64,000 nucleotides of DNA from Enterobacteriaceae bacterium RIT714 (GTDB taxonomy: Bacteria > Pseudomonadota > Gammaproteobacteria > Enterobacterales > Enterobacteriaceae), in NCBI GenBank assembly GCA_009668015.1, contig WJYB01000002.1, positions 584,894 to 648,893 of the forward strand, in the 5' to 3' direction. Shown piece after piece: positions 23,322 to 38,068 of this stretch (position 1 is its first letter; the number at the start of each line of letters is the position of its first letter). A program made the translations under genes and the position numbers. The notes beneath the pieces are model-generated. The model was not told the origin of the DNA. It worked only from the letters and a program-made list of their open reading frames with translations, and made no database searches.

Positions 23322-23350
23322 AAAAAAACCGACGCTTTTGGCGTCGGTTT
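23322..23350 (-). terminator. Terminator of aaeXAB
   Basis: On the minus strand ACCGACGC, CAAAA, GCGTCGGT is followed by a run of seven T residues, immediately after the aaeB stop. Confidence 0.93.
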
Positions 23351-23358
23351 CATCCTCA

Positions 23359-25329
23359 TCAGCTGTCGGTCAGCGCATTTTGATAGCGCTGAAGCACATC
23401 CGTGAGTCGCCTGACGGGTTCGGTCACCTGCAGAGGAGCTTCCCAGACGCGTAATTTCTCCTGGTAGATATTCAGTTCTTCCAGCAGCTGCGCGAAGTAG
23501 CGACGACGTTTGTCATCGCTTGAGGCCGAAATAACATGATCGGCCGTGCGGCGCAGCTGACGGTGGAACGCGGATAAGTCGTCATTGATCGGCACAGGCG
23601 CATTACGCAGTCGCTGGTGAGCGATGATCATCGTCAACGCCAGGCGGAACTTAGCCACATCGCCGGGGAATTTGGTTAACAGTAAAAACAGCTGCTGATA
23701 AAGCGCAGGCAGATGGTTTTCTTTGCGCCGGGCGGTGTTCGTCGTCATAGCGGACACCGCCGCCGAAACAAACTGATTCAGCAGCACGCGACCCGTCCGC
23801 GCCTGCGAGTTATCCCGCACCAGCAGAATCACCATCATCGCCAGGAAACAGCCTACCAGCTGACCTAACGCGCTATCGAGAAACTGGTTAAAGTGGAATG
23901 TCATCGGGTTGTCCAGCACCAGAATATTAATGGTACTGGCCAGCGCGCCCAACGATCCCAGACGACGCTTCTGCACTTCTATTCCAATGAAGAACGCCAG
24001 CACCGCAAGGCTGATACACAACAGCAGCATACTTTGCTGGGTGGACGGGATAACCACCAGGAAATAGAACGCCCCGATGGGCAGTGCGGCAATGGTACCG
24101 TATAAGAAGTCAACCGCGACCATCCGCGGGTTGGGCAGGCGCATCGCCAGCGAGGTGACCACCGCAATCATAACCATTGCGCCACTGCCCGATGTCCAGC
24201 CCGTCCACAGCCAGAACAACGTGCCGAGCATACAGGCAAGCGTGGTGCGCCAGAAATTCACCATCGCATGGTGGCGCTCAGCGGATTCGGCTTTTACAAC
24301 GATCTCACTTTGCAGAACGTCTTCTTCAATAGCGCTGATTTTCGTATTGCTGATCACGCCGCGTTTGAGCAAAAGATAGCGCGTCGCGGCTCCCACCCAA
24401 CTGTAGATCGCCACGGGAGTATCGCGCTCCCCGGTCCAGGACATCACCCGGCGTATCCGCTTCAGCTGTTTATGAACATCCTGAACCGTTTCGACGGGTT
24501 CTTCGAACAGCTCGCGGAACGTATCGGTAACCGCTTCCGGACGGGTATTCTGAATGAGGTAGGTTTCACACGCCTGAGTGATCAGCGTTAACGAGACCGT
24601 ATTGATCGCTTTGAGTCGCCGGTTAGCGCGCGCCCAGCGGGAAGATTCCATGTTGAGGTTGCTACGCATCCCTTCCAGCGCAGTGGTACGACGCACCAAA
24701 GCCCCCCACGCATTATCCACCTCTTCGCTGTCGCCGTGCTTAATACAGAGCTGCATAAGCTGATACTGAGCGACAATCAGTGCGTCGAGCTCACGATCCA
24801 CTTCTTGTTTGATCGAGCGTGGAGAGAAGAGCAGATCGGCGACGATCGCACAGACAATACCGATAACGATCTCACTGCAACGCTCTACCGCGAATTGCGG
24901 CGCGAGCAGGGGTTCACTCTGAATCGTAATCACAATAATCAGCGCGGTATAACCGGAAAGCCCCCACGCATAAGAGTTTTCCACCTTAACCAGGGAAGAG
25001 GCCCATGTGCAAAAACCGGCCCAAATACAGCACACCATCAGCATCAGAAGCGGCGAGCGAATCATCGTGATAATAATCACCAGCGCCGCCACACAGCCGA
25101 CAAACGTCCCGACAATACGGAGCATTCCCCGATAGCGGATGGCGCCGGAGTATGGCTCGCCACCGGCGGCGAATGCCGGACCCGCGGCCACAATTGCCGC
25201 CGTCAGCACCGCCCAGCGCGGTGTTTCCAGTTGAAAATGGAAACCGACAAACAGCGCCAGCACAATCGCGCAGGCCAGCTTAACGGCGAAGCGAATGTGC
25301 TGGCTGGCAATAGTGAAAATGCCCATCAC
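23359..25329 (-). CDS. aaeB: p-Hydroxybenzoic acid efflux pump subunit AaeB
   Basis: AaeB is the inner-membrane transporter of the aromatic acid efflux pair AaeAB (FUSC family). The 656-residue protein has two blocks of hydrophobic helices (about 15-170 and 365-510), each followed by a soluble helical region, the usual arrangement. Length is close to the E. coli protein. It starts 2 bases after the aaeA stop, so translation is probably coupled. Confidence 0.95.
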   Translation of the reverse strand: MMGIFTIASQHIRFAVKLACAIVLALFVGFHFQLETPRWAVLTAAIVAAGPAFAAGGEPYSGAIRYRGMLRIVGTFVGCVAALVIIITMIRSPLLMLMVCCIWAGFCTWASSLVKVENSYAWGLSGYTALIIVITIQSEPLLAPQFAVERCSEIVIGIVCAIVADLLFSPRSIKQEVDRELDALIVAQYQLMQLCIKHGDSEEVDNAWGALVRRTTALEGMRSNLNMESSRWARANRRLKAINTVSLTLITQACETYLIQNTRPEAVTDTFRELFEEPVETVQDVHKQLKRIRRVMSWTGERDTPVAIYSWVGAATRYLLLKRGVISNTKISAIEEDVLQSEIVVKAESAERHHAMVNFWRTTLACMLGTLFWLWTGWTSGSGAMVMIAVVTSLAMRLPNPRMVAVDFLYGTIAALPIGAFYFLVVIPSTQQSMLLLCISLAVLAFFIGIEVQKRRLGSLGALASTINILVLDNPMTFHFNQFLDSALGQLVGCFLAMMVILLVRDNSQARTGRVLLNQFVSAAVSAMTTNTARRKENHLPALYQQLFLLLTKFPGDVAKFRLALTMIIAHQRLRNAPVPINDDLSAFHRQLRRTADHVISASSDDKRRRYFAQLLEELNIYQEKLRVWEAPLQVTEPVRRLTDVLQRYQNALTDS

Positions 25330-25331
25330 GA

Positions 25332-26264
25332 TTAACCAAACTCGCGCAGGCGGTGCGCAATTTTACGGAACAGCGAGTCGTTGTTGGCATCTCGGTCTTT
25401 TTCACCCGTGATCACCACCGTAGCCGTGGTCCCGGCTGGCCACAGGTTCCCCTGCTCCTCGTCCAGATGGATGCGAACCGGTACACGCTGCGCGAGGCGG
25501 ACCCACTCGAGATTGGAATCAACGGTTGCCATCCCTTTGGCATCGCGGGTGGCGCTGGAGTTAGTCACACCCGCAGCAATGCTGTCCACCGTCCCTTTGA
25601 GCACCCGATTACTTCCGAGCGGGGTGATTTCCGCGCGGTATCCGGGGCGAACCCCTTCCAGTTTGGTCTCTTCCATATAGGCGAGAATATAGAACGAATG
25701 CTGTTTAATCAGGGCAACCGCGGTCGAGCCACGTGTGATAAATTCCCCGGTATAGACATTCAGGTTGGTGACCCAGCCATCCGAGGGGGCACGGATAACC
25801 GTCCGCTCCAGATCCAGTTTCGCCAGATCGCGCGTTGCTTCCGCTTTTGCCAGCTGATGAAGGACGGTTTGCAGCATGTTGTTGGACTGGTCAATCTCTT
25901 CGCGAGACATCGCCTGAACGCCCAACTGGTTACGACGCCCGGCTTCGCGACGCTTTTCAGTCGCCAGTGCCTGGTAATACGCGACGTCAGCTTCAGACTC
26001 TTCTAACGCTTTTTTATAGCGCGGCTGATCGATAGTGAAGAGAACCTGATCTTTTTTCACCAGCTGGTTATCGTGCACGTTAACTGCCGTAATAAGCCCT
26101 GCGACATCAGGCGCAATGGCGACAACATCGGCGCTGAATCGTGCATCGCGCGTCCACGGTGACTCGGTGTAAAACACCCAGGCACGAAAGATAGCAATAA
26201 ATGCCAGAATGACCAGCGCCACAGTAATGGCGGTGCGGGAGATATTTCTTGTTAGTGTTTTCAC
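25332..26264 (-). CDS. aaeA: p-Hydroxybenzoic acid efflux membrane fusion protein AaeA
   Basis: AaeA is the HlyD-type periplasmic adaptor of the AaeAB pump. It has one N-terminal membrane helix (about residues 11-30), lipoyl-like segments ([21 protein letters not shown] region), a coiled-coil hairpin and a beta-barrel domain. I chose the GTG start (VKTLTRN), which follows GAGGT and gives the 310-residue E. coli length; an upstream TTG would add five residues and overlap aaeX. It begins 7 bases after the aaeX stop. Confidence 0.94.
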   Translation of the reverse strand: MKTLTRNISRTAITVALVILAFIAIFRAWVFYTESPWTRDARFSADVVAIAPDVAGLITAVNVHDNQLVKKDQVLFTIDQPRYKKALEESEADVAYYQALATEKRREAGRRNQLGVQAMSREEIDQSNNMLQTVLHQLAKAEATRDLAKLDLERTVIRAPSDGWVTNLNVYTGEFITRGSTAVALIKQHSFYILAYMEETKLEGVRPGYRAEITPLGSNRVLKGTVDSIAAGVTNSSATRDAKGMATVDSNLEWVRLAQRVPVRIHLDEEQGNLWPAGTTATVVITGEKDRDANNDSLFRKIAHRLREFG

Positions 26265-26271
26265 ATCTACC

Positions 26272-26475
26272 TCAGACAAACATGCGCGATATTAACCAGA
26301 ACAGGCAGCAATACAGCGCGGTATTAAACAACGCAGGGTGCCAGACAAAATCATAGATCCGGGTGGGGACCAGCACCTTACGCACCAGCCAGAAAATCGC
26401 CAGTGATAAAATAAGTTCGAAGAAAATCGGTGGGAACGACAGACCGAACACCACGATAACGGGAAACAGACTCAT
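26272..26475 (-). CDS. aaeX: Small membrane protein AaeX (DUF1656)
   Basis: A 67-residue protein with two hydrophobic segments (about 5-30 and 45-65) and the family core [21 protein letters not shown] (in two parts). Its exact role is unknown; it is the first gene of the aaeXAB operon. An upstream in-frame extension of 22 residues is rejected because [11 protein letters not shown] is the family start. Confidence 0.93.
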   Translation of the reverse strand: MSLFPVIVVFGLSFPPIFFELILSLAIFWLVRKVLVPTRIYDFVWHPALFNTALYCCLFWLISRMFV

Positions 26476-26620
26476 GTTGACCTTGATTAGAGAACGAGCA
26501 GGCGACAGAATTTTTAAGCTCACACCATCGCAGGAAGGCAAGAAAAGCCGGGCGGGAATGGCGAAGCTGTTATGTCATGAATAGTATATTAACGTAACTG
26601 TTATGCTGTTATCTATCATA

Positions 26621-26636
26621 TGTGATCTAAATCACT
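26621..26636. promoter_or_regulatory. CRP site in the aaeX-aaeR intergenic region
   Basis: TGTGATCTAAATCACT matches TGTGA-N6-TCACA at 9 of 10 positions and keeps the TCT(A)A centre of strong sites. It ends 18 bases before the aaeR start codon, in the 179-base divergent gap. CRP control of aaeXAB is reported in E. coli, but here the site is much nearer aaeR. Confidence 0.72.
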
Positions 26637-26654
26637 TTTAAGCCAGAGTGAACA

Positions 26655-27581
26655 ATGGAACGTTTAAAGCGCATGTCAGTATTTGCCAAAGTTGTCGAAT
26701 TTGGCTCTTTTACCGCCGCAGCCCGACAGCTTCAGATGAGTGTTTCATCCATCAGTCAGACCGTCTCAAAACTGGAGGATGAGCTTCAGGTTAAGTTGCT
26801 AAACCGCAGCACCCGAAGCATTGGGCTGACGGAAGCGGGCAAAATTTATTATCAGGGCTGCCGCCGCATGCTGCACGAAGTCCAGGATGTGCACGAGCAA
26901 CTTTACGCCTTTAACAACACCCCTATTGGCACGCTGCGCATTGGGTGTTCTTCAACTATGGCACAAAATGTTCTCGCCGGTATGACCGCGGAAATGCTCA
27001 AAGAGTATCCCGGACTAACGGTCAATCTGGTTACCGGCATACCGGCGCCGGACCTCATCGCGGACGGTCTGGATGTGGTGATTCGCGTGGGGGCGCTCCA
27101 GGATTCCAGCCTCTTCTCTCGTCGTCTGGGCAGTATGCCCATGGTGGTTTGCGGCTCAAAAAATTATCTGGCGCAGTTTGGCGTTCCGGAAAAGCCCGCG
27201 GATTTAAGCAACCACTCCTGGCTGGAATACAGCGTACGTCCCGACAACGAATTTGAGCTGATCGCGCCCGAGGGGCTCTCTACAAAATTACTGCCGCAAG
27301 GCCGGTTCGTGACCAACGATCCGATGACGATTTCCCGCTGGCTGGTCGCCGGAGCCGGGATTGCCTACGTTCCGTTGATGTGGGTGATCAATGAGATCAA
27401 CAGCGGCGAGCTGGAGATCCTTTTCCCACGCTATCAGTCCGATCCGCGACCGGTGTATGCGCTGTATACCGAAAAAGACAAACTGCCGCTTAAAGTACAG
27501 GTCTGTATTAACTATCTGACGGATTATTTTGTCGAGGTTGCGGAGCTGTATCAGGGAATGCGCGGAAGAAGAAAAGAGTAA
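26655..27581 (+). CDS. aaeR: LysR-type activator AaeR
   Basis: AaeR activates aaeXAB in response to aromatic carboxylic acids. The 308-residue protein has an N-terminal winged helix (MERLKRMSVFAKVVEFGSFT, recognition region MSVSSISQTVSKLEDEL) and a periplasmic-binding-like effector domain. Length equals E. coli AaeR within a residue or two. It is divergent from aaeX, the typical LysR arrangement. Confidence 0.95.
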   Translation: MERLKRMSVFAKVVEFGSFTAAARQLQMSVSSISQTVSKLEDELQVKLLNRSTRSIGLTEAGKIYYQGCRRMLHEVQDVHEQLYAFNNTPIGTLRIGCSSTMAQNVLAGMTAEMLKEYPGLTVNLVTGIPAPDLIADGLDVVIRVGALQDSSLFSRRLGSMPMVVCGSKNYLAQFGVPEKPADLSNHSWLEYSVRPDNEFELIAPEGLSTKLLPQGRFVTNDPMTISRWLVAGAGIAYVPLMWVINEINSGELEILFPRYQSDPRPVYALYTEKDKLPLKVQVCINYLTDYFVEVAELYQGMRGRRKE

Positions 27582-27584
27582 CAA

Positions 27585-27606
27585 GATGCCCTCGGATGAG
27601 GGCATC
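27585..27606. terminator. Hairpin between convergent aaeR and tldD
   Basis: GATGCCCTC and GAGGGCATC form a perfect 9-bp stem with a GGAT loop, 3 bases after the aaeR stop. No T run on either strand, so termination would be weak. Confidence 0.55.
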
Positions 27607-27618
27607 AGAAGAGACCAG

Positions 27619-29145
<1,527 letters not shown>

Positions 29146-29150
29146 TCAAA

Positions 29151-32100
29151 TCATTGCTGCGCATCTTTGCGCGGCTGACGGAGCACTTCATTAATTTGCG
29201 GCTTATCCATCGGGCCGGTAATACGATAACGCAGAATCGAGACTTTGCTCCACAGTGGCCCCAGCACTTTGCTGGCGGCAAACACTGCGGCCCCCACAAT
29301 TGGGTTGACCACAAACGCGGCAGCCACGCCGACGGTTGCTGAGATTTCGGGTGCCACCACCGCTTCCATATCCAGCTCGCGGCGCACAAGGTTCACGGAG
29401 CCTTTCATGGCGATATCGGCCTCAAGGCCATCCACCAGCGTATCGTCTGTATGCAGAACGCCATCTTTGATCCACGCCGTACTGCGAATGGAATCGTAGT
29501 AGAACCCTTCGCTAAAGGTATCGCTGAAGTCAAAACGCAGTTTGCGCAGCAGGGCATCGAAGCTCAACAGGCGTAACAGCTGGCCGGCATGACCGGTACT
29601 GACGTCGGCGATCTCCCCCTTGCCAAAGTACGTTTTGAGGATGCCATTAAGCGAAGCTTCATCGGGCTTCCACGGCTCGGCGCGCCAGTGAAGATCGTAA
29701 TTCACGTCAAACGAAGAGCCACGAAGCGGCGTGCTGATCCCGAAGAAGTTAGCCACGGAATCCAGCTTACCACCCTTGATGCGCCCTTTCAGCGACGTGC
29801 GCTGTTCGCCTGCGCGATTCACCCATTCGCCATCGGCGGTGAGACGGCCAAATCCGGTATCAATTAAGCCGCCGGCCAGGCTGAGGGTGTTACCTTTAAT
29901 TGTCACATCACCATCAATACGGCCGTATTTCTGTCCCCACAACCAGCATTCCGCGCAGCGCAGCTGCAGATCGGGCCAGCCGCTGAAATCCACTTTAGAG
30001 ACTTCAGCCAAAGGCGAGACGCTGCTGTTTTGGCCTTTCGCGGGGGTAAATACCGGGTTGTAATAAAGATAGCGAATCGCTGCCTGCCACGGTGCGTTAT
30101 CGCGCATGGTGAGCGTGGCGTTAATCTCGCGTCCCTGCGCTTCTACCGTCGAACCATTCAGCGTGGGCTGAGAGACAATGCTGAGGTTGTTCCATTGCTG
30201 CCCGCCCAGCGCCAGTGACGGGGTACGCACGGTCACTTTTTGCGGGAACTGCGCGGCCTCATCGACATTTTGCCCGACGCCTTTGTTAAACATTGCCAGC
30301 CATTCGGCACCATCCAGCGGAGGGAGATTCAGCTCCACGCCCTGCTGTTCTGGCAGGGGCGGAATGGTACGGCTGTCCGTCGTCCAGATCGCTCTGTCGA
30401 GGGTTAATTTACGGTTCAGTAACCAGCGGCTATTGAAATGGTTTTTCCCGCCCGCATTCCCGGTCACTGCGAAGCTGTTAAGATCACCGTCGACGTTAAT
30501 TTTTACCGGTAAAGCCTGACCGGATTTCTTATCCAGCGGCGAAGGTAAGTGACTGCTTACATTTTTCAGATCGCCTGTGACATCGACCTTGTAACGCGCG
30601 CTGCCGCGATATGGCAGGTCTATCGCCACTTTGCCGTCCCAGGCAACTGCCCCATCCAGTGAATCAGCGATTGGTTTTGGCAGCACATCCATTCTGGAAG
30701 GCTGCCAGTTTGCGTTCATATTGACGGCGACCTGATAGGCTTTCTCACCCTCGGTAGTACTGAAGTCGACATTAATGGGCTGATTAAACCAGTTCGCTTT
30801 CAGCGGTTCGCTTTTCAGATTGCCGTTCACGAAGCTGAACTTACCGCTCAGGTTCTTCAACGTACTATCGAGTGGCTTGATATACAGGCTGTTGTTATTC
30901 AGCATCACATCGCCTTCGGCGGTGGTCATTTCACCGTCCAGCGGGATATCAAGATGCAGGCGCGCGTTCACGTCGCCATCAATTTGCAGCTCTTGCAGTG
31001 CGGCGGCCAGAGAGTCATCCAGCGGGGTCTCTTCAAAGTACGGCCCCACGGCTTTACCCGGCCCGTTAATGTCCGCGTCGATCAGCAGCTTCTCTTTGGA
31101 GTAATCCGGGATCACCGCCCTGAGATTGCTGGCAGTGACGCCGCCCAACGCGACGCTGTCGGATTTCATCCACAGGCCGTCGTTCAGGAAGTTAAGCTCA
31201 ATATTGAGGTTTTTGAGCGCAGGCCAGTCAGGCTGGAAAGCAAAGGTCGCATTATGCAGCGGGACCAGAACCTGAAACTGACCTTCGTTGTGCTTATAAG
31301 GGAAGAGATGGGGATTGCCGCCATACACCAGCGTGGCGTTATCCGCCTGGCCGCCCTGAATCGCGCCACTCAGGTAGTCCACCAGCGCTTTCCCCATTAA
31401 ATTTTCCGGGAAATAGCGCCAGGCCTGTGCGCCATCGTCGGTGCTGATACCGGCCAGAATACCCAGCCAGGGTTCATCACCCTCTGGCTGTAAATAACGA
31501 AAATTACCGGTAGCGTGGACGCCTGTCGCTTTGACGTCGATATCGCGCCCGTCAAGCTGAAAACCTTTGGCATTTTTCAGCCAGTTCAGCGTGGCCGTGC
31601 CTTTTTCGATCTCCAGCGGAGCGCGAAAAACGGTTTCGTATGGCATTTTGGCGTCGGTCATTTGCGCCGTCAGTCTGCCGTTTTCAACGCTGCCTTCGAG
31701 CTTACCGTCAAAGTGTTCCGCGCCAGGCAACAGCTTCCATTGTTGCCAGGAGAGCGCTTTCCACGACGCCTGGAAACGCGTTTTTTCCGTCGCCTGTAAT
31801 GGGATATCGAGGGCCAGCGTGTCGATTTGCCCGCTCGGCTGCGTGGCCTGCCAGACTTCGCCCAGGGACGCGGACATTCTGTTGGCGATGGGGCGCAACG
31901 CTTCGAGGCTCGCCAGATCGAGATGACTGGCGCGGATGCGCAACTCGTCGCTGCGTTTATTGTTAACGCCACCCACTTCCTGCTCTGGGATCCACGCCAT
32001 CGTCAACGCCCCGCGCGGCCAGGCTTTGCCGTCCATCGTAATGCGGGTGTCAGGAATAGAGAATTGCCAGTTAGCGCCCTGGCGGGTGACATGGGCAGTG

Positions 32101-32951
32101 AGGTTATCTACCGACATCTCATGCAATTCGGAATCGCCTTTCCATGTCGCGCCGCCCTGCTTCAACCAGACATCACCGGCGGCAATATCGCCTTCAGTGA
32201 GCGTCAGCCAGCCTTCCACGCTAAAACGCGCGGTTTGCAGCGCAACGTTGTCCTGCATCCATTTGCCGAGCCAGGGTTTAACATCCACATCGTCAGCCTG
32301 TAGCCACACTTTGCCGTTGTTAAGTAGCCCTTTGTCATCACGCAGATCCATACGTACCTGCATGATCCCATGCTGACCGTTCAGGCTGGAGAGATTTACC
32401 TGTCCTTCTGCGCGATGCCGGTCTTTGCCGTTGAGCCAGGTCAGTTGCGGGATCGCCAGCTCCGCCCGTTGACCGGAGATCGTAATGAAGCTCACCTCGC
32501 TATCGCGCAGATCAAAATGATCGAACTGGCGCAGGAAGAGATCGCTGATGCGGTTGGTTTCAATACCTTCGCTGCCTGCGTCATTACGCAGAGGGGTATT
32601 GGTTAAATACTGAAGCTGCCAGAAGGTGAGATCGCGGAACTGCCAGCGCATGTGCAGCAAACTTTGCCAGACATCGAGCGCCAGGGTAACGCGTTTGATT
32701 TTGAGGTAGCCGCCGTCTTTCAGGGTGGCATTAATATCCCGCGCGTCCAGCGTTGGGCCAAAATTTTGCCAGCTCGCGCTGAGCTGGCTCACGTTGACAG
32801 GAACGCCGGTAGCACTTTCGATTTTCGCCAGCACCTGCGGGCGCCAGCTATCCAGATGCGGTAAAACGAGGCGTAGCCCGCTCACGAGCAACGCGACGAT
32901 AACGACAAGCGTTGCCCCCGTAAGCAGTAAAATTCCCGGCAATCGCCTCAC
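29151..32951 (-). CDS. yhdP: AsmA-like protein YhdP
   Basis: YhdP is a very long inner-membrane-anchored periplasmic protein of the AsmA/TamB group, which in E. coli carries phospholipids toward the outer membrane together with TamB and YdbH. The 1266-residue protein has one N-terminal transmembrane helix (about residues 5-27) and otherwise beta-rich periplasmic sequence, with the AsmA-type C-terminal region. Length matches E. coli YhdP. It lies between rng and tldD in the usual order. Confidence 0.95.
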   Translation of the reverse strand: MRRLPGILLLTGATLVVIVALLVSGLRLVLPHLDSWRPQVLAKIESATGVPVNVSQLSASWQNFGPTLDARDINATLKDGGYLKIKRVTLALDVWQSLLHMRWQFRDLTFWQLQYLTNTPLRNDAGSEGIETNRISDLFLRQFDHFDLRDSEVSFITISGQRAELAIPQLTWLNGKDRHRAEGQVNLSSLNGQHGIMQVRMDLRDDKGLLNNGKVWLQADDVDVKPWLGKWMQDNVALQTARFSVEGWLTLTEGDIAAGDVWLKQGGATWKGDSELHEMSVDNLTAHVTRQGANWQFSIPDTRITMDGKAWPRGALTMAWIPEQEVGGVNNKRSDELRIRASHLDLASLEALRPIANRMSASLGEVWQATQPSGQIDTLALDIPLQATEKTRFQASWKALSWQQWKLLPGAEHFDGKLEGSVENGRLTAQMTDAKMPYETVFRAPLEIEKGTATLNWLKNAKGFQLDGRDIDVKATGVHATGNFRYLQPEGDEPWLGILAGISTDDGAQAWRYFPENLMGKALVDYLSGAIQGGQADNATLVYGGNPHLFPYKHNEGQFQVLVPLHNATFAFQPDWPALKNLNIELNFLNDGLWMKSDSVALGGVTASNLRAVIPDYSKEKLLIDADINGPGKAVGPYFEETPLDDSLAAALQELQIDGDVNARLHLDIPLDGEMTTAEGDVMLNNNSLYIKPLDSTLKNLSGKFSFVNGNLKSEPLKANWFNQPINVDFSTTEGEKAYQVAVNMNANWQPSRMDVLPKPIADSLDGAVAWDGKVAIDLPYRGSARYKVDVTGDLKNVSSHLPSPLDKKSGQALPVKINVDGDLNSFAVTGNAGGKNHFNSRWLLNRKLTLDRAIWTTDSRTIPPLPEQQGVELNLPPLDGAEWLAMFNKGVGQNVDEAAQFPQKVTVRTPSLALGGQQWNNLSIVSQPTLNGSTVEAQGREINATLTMRDNAPWQAAIRYLYYNPVFTPAKGQNSSVSPLAEVSKVDFSGWPDLQLRCAECWLWGQKYGRIDGDVTIKGNTLSLAGGLIDTGFGRLTADGEWVNRAGEQRTSLKGRIKGGKLDSVANFFGISTPLRGSSFDVNYDLHWRAEPWKPDEASLNGILKTYFGKGEIADVSTGHAGQLLRLLSFDALLRKLRFDFSDTFSEGFYYDSIRSTAWIKDGVLHTDDTLVDGLEADIAMKGSVNLVRRELDMEAVVAPEISATVGVAAAFVVNPIVGAAVFAASKVLGPLWSKVSILRYRITGPMDKPQINEVLRQPRKDAQQ

Positions 32952-32994
32952 GCATCTCTCCTTGTCAGCCGTACTCTTGCAGCGTTGCTGCCTC

Positions 32995-34464
32995 TTACAT
33001 CATCACCACGTCAAACTGCTCCTGGTTATAGAGCGGCTCGATTTGAACTTTAACCTGTTTGCCAACAAAGATTTCCACTTCGGCCAGCGCGTGTGACTCT
33101 TCACCTTTCAGCGCTTCTGCCACCGCAGGGGAAGCATAGACCAGAAAACGGTCGGAGTCGTAGGCATGGTGGACGCGAACAATTTCACGCATGATTTCGT
33201 AACAGACCGTCTCCACGGACTTTACCGTGCCGCGTCCGTGACAGGTCGGGCACTCATTGCACAACACGTGCTCGACGCTTTCACGCGTCCGCTTACGCGT
33301 CATCTCCACCAGCCCCAGCTGCGAGAAACCATTGATGCTGGTTTTAACGCGATCTTTGCTCAACGCCTGTTCGAGCGAATGCAGCACACGGCGGCGGTGA
33401 TCCTCATTATTCATATCGATAAAGTCGATGATGATAATGCCGCCAAGATTGCGCAGACGCAGTTGACGCGCGATGGCCTGGGTCGCTTCAATGTTGGTGT
33501 TGAATATCGTGTCGTCGAGATTGCGATGACCGACAAATGCACCGGTGTTGATATCGACGGTGGTCATCGCTTCGGTCTGATCGATAATCAGATAGCCGCC
33601 GGATTTCAGCTCAACTTTACGCTCCAGCGCGCGCTGGATTTCGTTCTCGACGTCGAAGAGATCAAAAATCGGCTGGCGGCCAGAATAGTGTTCCAGCAGA
33701 CCGGGCATCTCCGGGATGTATTCAGCGGTGAATTCCAGTAACGCATCGTAAGTGAGGCGGGAATCCACGCGAATGCGGTCGAGCTGCGCATCAGCAAAAT
33801 CACGTAACACGCGCTGGGCCAACGCCAGCTCGCCGTACAGTTGATAGCGGGTCTGGTTGCGTTTTTTACGCTCCATCACTTTGGTCCAGACCCGTTTCAG
33901 ATAGGCCGCATCAGAGGCGAGATCCTCTTCGCTGATGCCTTCTGCCGCGGTGCGAATTATGAATCCGCCCTGCTCATCACAGTAAGCCCCCACGACCTTT
34001 TTCAGGCGCTCACGCTCGCTTTCGCTTTCAATACGTTGAGAGACGCCGACGTGCGATGCGCCTGGCATAAAGACCAGATAACGGGAAGGTAATGTGATGT
34101 CGGTGGTCAAACGGGCGCCTTTGGTTCCCAGGGGATCTTTCACCACCTGTACCATGAGATCCTGCCCCTGGCGCACCAGTTCAGAGATATCGCGAACGGT
34201 AAATTGCTTTTGCTCTTCGCCCGCTACGCATTCGGTATGGGGCATGATGTCAGAGGCATGCAGAAACGCCGCTTTATCAAGGCCAATATCTACAAATGCC
34301 GCCTGCATACCCGGTAGTACTCGACTGACACGACCTTTGTAGATATTGCCTACTATTCCGCGTCGCGCTTCGCGCTCAATATGAATTTCCTGAAGAATGC
34401 CGCCATCTATATACGCCACACGGGTTTCGGATGGCGTTACGTTAACCAATAATTCAGCCGTCAT
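32995..34464 (-). CDS. rng: Ribonuclease G
   Basis: RNase G matures the 5' end of 16S rRNA and degrades some mRNAs. The 489-residue protein has the S1 domain ([21 protein letters not shown] in two parts), the catalytic DNase I-like region with Asp in [11 protein letters not shown] and IIIIDFIDM, and the Zn-link CPTCHGRGT. The ATG of MTAELLVNV follows AAGGGA and gives the E. coli length; an upstream GTG would add six residues. It overlaps the end of maf by 11 bases. Confidence 0.96.
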   Translation of the reverse strand: MTAELLVNVTPSETRVAYIDGGILQEIHIEREARRGIVGNIYKGRVSRVLPGMQAAFVDIGLDKAAFLHASDIMPHTECVAGEEQKQFTVRDISELVRQGQDLMVQVVKDPLGTKGARLTTDITLPSRYLVFMPGASHVGVSQRIESESERERLKKVVGAYCDEQGGFIIRTAAEGISEEDLASDAAYLKRVWTKVMERKKRNQTRYQLYGELALAQRVLRDFADAQLDRIRVDSRLTYDALLEFTAEYIPEMPGLLEHYSGRQPIFDLFDVENEIQRALERKVELKSGGYLIIDQTEAMTTVDINTGAFVGHRNLDDTIFNTNIEATQAIARQLRLRNLGGIIIIDFIDMNNEDHRRRVLHSLEQALSKDRVKTSINGFSQLGLVEMTRKRTRESVEHVLCNECPTCHGRGTVKSVETVCYEIMREIVRVHHAYDSDRFLVYASPAVAEALKGEESHALAEVEIFVGKQVKVQIEPLYNQEQFDVVMM

Positions 34465-35047
34465 AATTATCCCTTCCCTCACGCAGTGAGTTAAAATTGC
34501 TCAGCAACTCATACGTTTCCACCAGCGGTAAGCCGACTACGGCGTGATAGCTGCCATTAATCTTCCTGACAAAACAGCCACCCAGCCCTTGAATACCGTA
34601 TGCACCTGCTTTATCCATAGGTTCACCGCTGGCAATATAGCCGGCGATCTCCTCGTCGGTAAGCACTCTGAACGTGACATCCGTGACCACCAGACAATCC
34701 AGCACCTGCTGGCTATCCGCCAGCGCAACCGCCGTCATCACCTGGTGAGTTTGACCGGATAGCTTGCGCAGCATATGCGCCGCATGTTCATCGTCACGCG
34801 GTTTCTCCAGCACTTCACCGTTGAAAATCACGATGGTATCTGCCCCCAGCACCGGCAAATCGCGCGGCGTTTGCGCCACACCCGCCAGGGCTTTTTCTCG
34901 CGCGAGACGGCATACATACTGCTGTGCGCTTTCGCCATCGCCGCGGGTTTCTTCAATACCGGTGACGATACGCTCAAAAGAAACGCCCAGTTGAGTGAGC
35001 AACTCCTGACGACGCGGAGAACCAGAGGCAAGATATAAAGAAGTCAT
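34454..35047 (-). CDS. yhdE: Maf-family nucleotide pyrophosphatase YhdE
   Basis: YhdE hydrolyses dTTP, UTP and modified pyrimidine triphosphates to monophosphates. The 197-residue protein carries the Maf motifs [10 protein letters not shown] near the N-terminus, [16 protein letters not shown] and the C-terminal [10 protein letters not shown]. Start ATG is clear. The 3' end overlaps rng, indicating translational coupling, and mreD lies just upstream. Confidence 0.95.
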   Translation of the reverse strand: MTSLYLASGSPRRQELLTQLGVSFERIVTGIEETRGDGESAQQYVCRLAREKALAGVAQTPRDLPVLGADTIVIFNGEVLEKPRDDEHAAHMLRKLSGQTHQVMTAVALADSQQVLDCLVVTDVTFRVLTDEEIAGYIASGEPMDKAGAYGIQGLGGCFVRKINGSYHAVVGLPLVETYELLSNFNSLREGRDNYDG

Positions 35048-35056
35048 AGAAACCTT

Positions 35057-36561
<1,505 letters not shown>

Positions 36562-36589
36562 AGGCTATGCGTATTCTCGCGTCAGAGAG

Positions 36590-36613
36590 AAAGGGCAGCG
36601 TCCGCTACCCTTT
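36590..36613. repeat. Imperfect hairpin between mreB and mreC
   Basis: AAAGGG/CCCTTT and AGC/GCT arms pair with one mismatch in the 61-base mreB-mreC gap. No T run follows on the minus strand. It could lower mreC expression relative to mreB, but that is conjecture. Confidence 0.4.
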
Positions 36614-36622
36614 CACACCTGA

Positions 36623-37881
<1,259 letters not shown>

Positions 37882-38009
37882 GTACCCGACACTCTTCAAA
37901 CTGCAGCGGCGATGACTGCTCTCACACACCCGAATCGCTGACTTATATAAGCTCTTCGGGATTCCCTCGTTAGCCGCCGTACTGCAACCTGAATTATTTT
38001 GGGCGTATG
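37882..38009. repeat. ERIC (IRU) element in the csrD-mreB gap
   Basis: About 128 bases match the ERIC pattern. The central imperfect palindrome on the minus strand reads GGGAATCCCGAAGAGCTTAT then ATAAGTCAGCGATTCGGGTG, close to the ERIC core GTGAATCCCC-AGGAGCTTAC...AAGTAAGTGA-CTGGGGTGAG. The outer arms (CTTCAAACTGCAG and CTGCAACCTGAATTATTTTG) are also ERIC-like. A second short ERIC-end-like piece (CGTCATACTCAAAGCTACAG) follows on the right. Confidence 0.88.
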
Positions 38010-38068
38010 CTCGTCATACTCAAAGCTACAGGCGCGATATTCTACGTGAAAACAGATTAAACGGCAGG

